From assembly GCA_026419785.1 (NCBI GenBank), contig JAODTK010005778.1:248001-312000 (forward strand): a DNA stretch of 64,000 bases, written 5' to 3'. A model generated the notes under the pieces. That model was given only the letters and a program-made list of their open reading frames with translations, did no database searches and was not told where the DNA came from. A program made the translations under genes and the position numbers. Position 1 is the stretch's first letter, and every line of letters starts with the position of its first letter. Origin of the DNA: Sclerodactyla briareus (lineage: Eukaryota; Echinodermata; Holothuroidea; Dendrochirotida; Sclerodactylidae). Of this stretch, positions 59,201 to 64,000 are shown in pieces.

Positions 59201-62200
59201 TTGAATGGAAAAAAACATTTGCTTTTCACCAACTTTCGATCAATCGGGTTTTTTCTCATTAGTGGATGATTGTTTTTTGTTTTTTTTTTTTGTTTTGGCG
59301 TTACAAGCAACTGGGGTAGTGAACGTCTGACCATGTTTTTATTTCTTTTTCAAGACATTTTCAAGAACGCGATCCGATTCTTCTTCAATTTCCCCAATAG
59401 GCTAAAACAGTTTACCGTTGTATGTGACGTGAATGGATATCTCATGTGCTGTACGAAATTACATGCTTCTCCGGTGGTGCCTTCATCCTAAATTATTCTT
59501 GAAGTAATGTATGTAGCTCATGTCTTCTTTTCCAGCTATAAACAGTGTCATCAAAATGACATATATTATGGTCCTGAATTTCTCCACAAAAAAAGTCTGA
59601 TCAAAAAAGAAACCCGCATTTTTTGCAGTTTCTCTGCGTAACCAACTAGAAGGGGTACGGGAAGGGGGGGGGGGGGGGTGGTATTTGGCATCTCTAAAAT
59701 TTATATAAATTACTTGCTCACTTCGAAGTTTCACTACCAGCGCAATTATAAATCCTCCTTCCATCGCGGGTCATCACATACTTAAATTTACTACTGAGAG
59801 CGATTATAGCATATAATCCAAATTCGAAGGAATTAATTATTAACTGTTTAGTTTTTTACCTAGCATATAATACAATACCTAAACATCCCGATTAGATACC
59901 CATACCCATCACTTGGCACAGCCCAAATCACCTGGGTACATAATATTTTATCACTCATGTGCCCTGTGATATAGTTCCGTCGACGTAAGGTATTGTTGGG
60001 ATGCATGTAAGTTCGAAATTATAGTATTACCCAGCTTAATGAAGCATAAACCATTTCGTAACAAGATCCATTTCATTTCAATAACATCATAATTAGATTC
60101 CAACATTGAGGTTCCAACTAAAGTGGTGAAAGGTACGACCGGAAGTTGAAATAACATTCTTCAAATATTTTTTTTTCTCTCGCTAATTCCTTTTTCTGAA
60201 AACCCCCCGAATTAATTAGGCTCATGGAATTAGAGGACAATGTATACACCTCCTTACGAGTACCACTTTGAAAGCTCTTCTTGGTTTATTGTAACATTCA
60301 GCCGTCAGATACCCACTCGAACATCATCGTATGGTGGCTTTAGTTTATCTAGTAGGCCTTTAGGAGGTGAGAGCCTCTACTCAACAAAAGTTTACGTCGT
60401 CGATATTTGTTTCACTTAATGATGATCACTGACAGCCTTTAGGCAGCCGAGGTACGGAAAGTGGAAAATAGAAAGCGGAGGAGGTTTATAGTGCACTCAG
60501 GCGCCGTTACACACACTCGCGGCAGTTATAGGTATGCCCATCGCTTGGTATTTTCAGATTAACGGTGAAATGCATTGAATACATTAGAGGTATTTTCTGA
60601 ATATTTGGACATTTCCCCGTCTTTTTTCATATCTGTAAAAAGAACCTAATTATTCTCCCCATTGGTTTAGCAGTTTGCTTCCCACACTATCACGGGAACC
60701 GAATAAAATACACATCACAAATTATTCAGCGTCATATGAATTCCCTATGACGATAACATCTCAACCCCGTAGGGACGGATAGGACAATGGAACCATTTTG
60801 CCATTGTTTGTCCCAAACAATTACTTTGGTGTATCAGATTAGTTGAGCACACGTGATCAGGGTCCAGTTGTCCACAGCGTTGCCAATTACGGTTGTTGTA
60901 TTTGATCCTGAGAAATGCTGATTTATTTGAATCCCACACACGATTAACTAGCACTCACTCGTTTTCCCCCTAAGGTGACCCCAACCTGGCAAACCCCTTT
61001 GTGCCCGAACCGCTCGAAACGGCTGCACTGCTCAATTCGAGAAAAATAGAGAGATCGCAAGGTATCTACGTATTGGATAATATCTTATCATCTTCACTTT
61101 CGGGTTCGTAATCAGGACTGATACACGCTTGGGCAGTCCTGGTGAAAAGCATTAAATTGCCGGGAGAATTATCTTTACCCTCCTCTCCCGGAATCGTTCC
61201 CGCGCTAATCTTATCGAAGCACTAGCTTGCCGGTGATCAATTCACCCAACGATCTGCTCGTCCGTCCAGCTACGCTCCTCAGGAGATGCAGGCCCATCAC
61301 GGACCCATCCCGAGCGTAATCGGCGCTACAACACCCGACGAAGGAAGTTTCCCATCCTTCTCGTGAATTTTAAAACGACGTTTTGTCCGACTGCAGTGGC
61401 TGAGAGCTCGAGCAAGTTCGTATTTCTCGCTCATGTTGCTTGCTCATTATAAGTCAAGTGTTTGCCTGATTGTGAGTTTTGGATTTTGCAGACCTCTGTA
61501 GTCATTTAGATCTCTTCATACGGACTGATCGAAAGGCACACAGCATTATCGAGCTGTCACGCTATTTACCGTGCAACATAACTTTATCGACGCAAAAGCA
61601 TACTATAAAACGATACAACGATTTCCGATCCTTCTGCGAGCTTGGCACATTTCCTCCTCATTTAATTCATCTCTTCCACGGAGTTCGCTCGTCGAAGGGA
61701 AATTGAGGAGTTATACTTAAGGGCGTCTTCTGGAGATAGGCTCCGATATTTGATTCCCCGCGATGGCTTTGTTTAGATTTGACTAGTGTTTTATCGACTT
61801 TTCGCGAAACCCTGGGAGATTTCATTCAGCGTTTTAAAATCATGCAATCAGGTGTAGCGACGGAGAGACTGTCGCAAATGCGCTACGGGCGATAGCCGCT
61901 GCAGCTGGAACGGATTTCCTCGCTAAAAAAAACGTCGTTATTAATCCGTGCTGGGAGTGGCGAATAGTGTCGGCATAAACTGATAATTACGGCAATTACC
62001 GCGCGAGGGATGAACACGCTACCGTAGAATCAAACAGTGTTTTACACTCGGCGAGAGTGCAACTGCCAACATTAGTCCGTCTCCTTGCGACGACTAGCGA
62101 CATTTTCTCTATGCGGGTGCGGCGAGAAAAGGAAAATTCCACAGTGGTTTTCTGAACTGCGGAATTTGTATAAGGCCTAAATCCTATTCATGTTTTATTA

Positions 62201-64000
62201 TCTTATCAATGAATATAAGCGACAAAGACCTGACAGAAGTCTGTTTAGTAGTCAATAGGCGATAATTGTCTACTATTAGTGGAATAGAAGATATGAATTC
62301 CTAATAGATACGAACCAACTCGGAAAATATCCGCGTTATGAGGACAATTTCACTTTTCAATTCCTATTTGCTGATTCGATTGCTCGTTGTCCTGACGGGG
62401 ATGTGTTTCAATAATCTGCCACTCACTGATGACGGAACCCGTCCGTACGGTATTTGGAATGGTAATTTATATCTTGTGTATTATTCAACGCAGAAAAAGT
62501 AAACACTTTTACTGGTACGTCTTATTATTCCGTCCGCCTCCCTCAAATCCTACAGTTCGGACTTTCCCGTTTCCTGCGTAGGAGTCTAGCATGTTCTCAG
62601 GAGGACCATGTGAACACACTATTCTCGCCTTGTTCATTCAAATACGTCAGTCAGTTTTATTTTTTATTTAGAACGATCACTTTATCACAAAATGCATTAA
62701 CGATAACCGTATGAATTCGTGCGCGTTAAGTGAGAAAATTTCGGGTGCAGCGCTGCGCTGCTTGCGCCCATTTGAATTCTCTGTGCGATTTTCGGTGGAA
62801 TTACCACCTTACAAGACTCCAGAAATGTTATATAATTGTTTGGAGTCGGAATCTCCGTAATTGAGCGGTACTTTGTTCTTTTCTTTGGAAAGCTTTGCGG
62901 TAAACCACGGGGTGGCTGCGCTTGTAAGTGCATGGAATTTGTTTCTGACTCACAAGGAAGAAGTAGAACCCTACTGATTAAAGTTTGTCCGAGAGAGCCC
63001 GGTAACGTGAGGCAACCTTTTTAATTTGGTTGTAAACAACTAATTTTTGGTATATTCACCGAACCAGCCATACTACTTCACGAAGCATTGTTTTGGGATC
63101 GGCCCCGGACTCTCTCTCTGAAAAAAAAAACGATATTAACAGGTATGCATTGGTTATCAGTGTTTTCGTAACCTCCATGCAGACATGTGATGTTCTTAGC
63201 ATACTGCACACCTAATGACAGAGGATATGAGTTAACCCCCTTCGTTTCGCCCACCTGGTTAACTAGTACTGTCCGGCAATCTTCAAATGGTCTTTGAAAT
63301 TTAGGTCGAATTTTATATTTCGCCCACGAAAATACAACCGTGCTCCTTATCTACAATGCAGTGGTGTCCCGACGTGGAATACTGTGTAGACTACTCATTG
63401 GGGTGAGTCACGAAATCTATTTACAATAATATCTTCTGTCAAATCTTTCCATCTGCTCACTCGATACACATATTTACCCAAGTGAATGGAAACTGAATCG
63501 CATATAAATAGGGAAACTTCTGTCTCATCATTAGGTCTTAGCCTACCTGGTTTTTTGTTAGCCTATATGGGATGTTCGACTATATTCCCCTAATTTCCAT
63601 GATACCTTTGTTGTGACCCGACTCTCTGCATAATTGACTGCCCTCCATATTTTGACTTTTACACATAAACTTTACATTTAAAATGGTCATTCTTTCATCA
63701 TTCATGTGAATTGAAATCGTCCCATGTATCTCTGAACCAATCGTTTGTTGTTGTGTTGTTTTTTTTGTTTTTTTTACCTCGTTTCCAGTATAACATACGA
63801 GGATGCATGAGTTGACCCCAGTTAAGACAATTTACGGTCTATGCCACGCGCCCACGTGGCACATTATGTCATGAAGCCTCTTTCACGAACGAAGTTTAAA
63901 TGTCCACATGCATGTTACAGGGAATCACACCATATTTCTCTGAACCACAGCGACATTTGAAATAGCCTCAGATTTAACAACCCGAATTTCCGAAGAAAGG
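56286..64000. other. Anonymous stretch, no recognised gene
   Basis: A CpG-rich patch lies at 56290-56370. The longest frames (56506-56886 and 58035-58412 plus; 61479-61706 plus, preceded by a pyrimidine-poor TTTTGCAG) have no known domains. A G-run lies at 59664-59681. I cannot name any exon here, though small ones could be hidden. Confidence 0.4.

Overview
This window looks like intron-rich, repeat-rich nuclear DNA from an animal. Reading frames are short, GT/AG splice signals are present, and there are CR1/L2-like LINE fragments, tRNA-derived SINE sequence, MITEs and microsatellites. The repeat style fits a marine invertebrate, perhaps an echinoderm or hemichordate, but I could not test this and hold it loosely. 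Nothing suggests a bacterial or viral replicon. Very little of the 64 kb is protein-coding.

The only protein gene I can support is a protein kinase on the plus strand. One exon (7263-7379) carries the glycine loop and the VAVKK lysine strand and ends at a clean GTGAGT donor. A second exon (9168-9874) joins it in phase and carries the HxDLKxxN loop, DFG, APE and the C-lobe. A possible first exon lies at 2759-2924. The C-lobe exon is present a second time at about 21300-21998 as a broken copy without its N-lobe.

The largest structure is a head-to-tail tandem duplication. Unit A is 8459-20636 and unit B is 20637-31490. Its left breakpoint falls inside the kinase intron, which explains why only the C-lobe exon was copied. 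Unit A carries two insertions that unit B lacks: a 422-bp TTAA-flanked MITE (10439-10860) and a 5'-truncated LINE (about 15345-16490). Both units share a second 5'-truncated LINE inserted into an element with a 143-bp tandem core. They also share a short G-rich minisatellite, a dispersed repeat present twice per unit, and a small CRE-like array.

From 31.5 kb to 47 kb the sequence is mostly anonymous. It contains scattered repeats: a tRNA-like SINE piece, a hAT-like MITE family, a second copy of the 143-bp element, a relative of the TTAA MITE, and a third LINE fragment. At 47377-50472 lies a 3.1-kb minisatellite of about 80 copies of a 39-bp unit, flanked by two diverged direct copies of one sequence (45800-46170 and 50700-51100). 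The right end holds a palindromic MITE (51229-51400), a diverged 330-bp tandem pair (about 55620-56285) and otherwise nothing I recognise.

Single-base indels are dense between repeat copies and break frames in both kinase copies at different places. Consensus error in a noisy long-read assembly is a serious alternative to real decay. I found no clear undescribed biological system. The points most worth checking are the kinase duplication with its insertion differences, the pearl/HINE-like element with nuclear-receptor half-sites, and the 39-bp array with its flanking copies.
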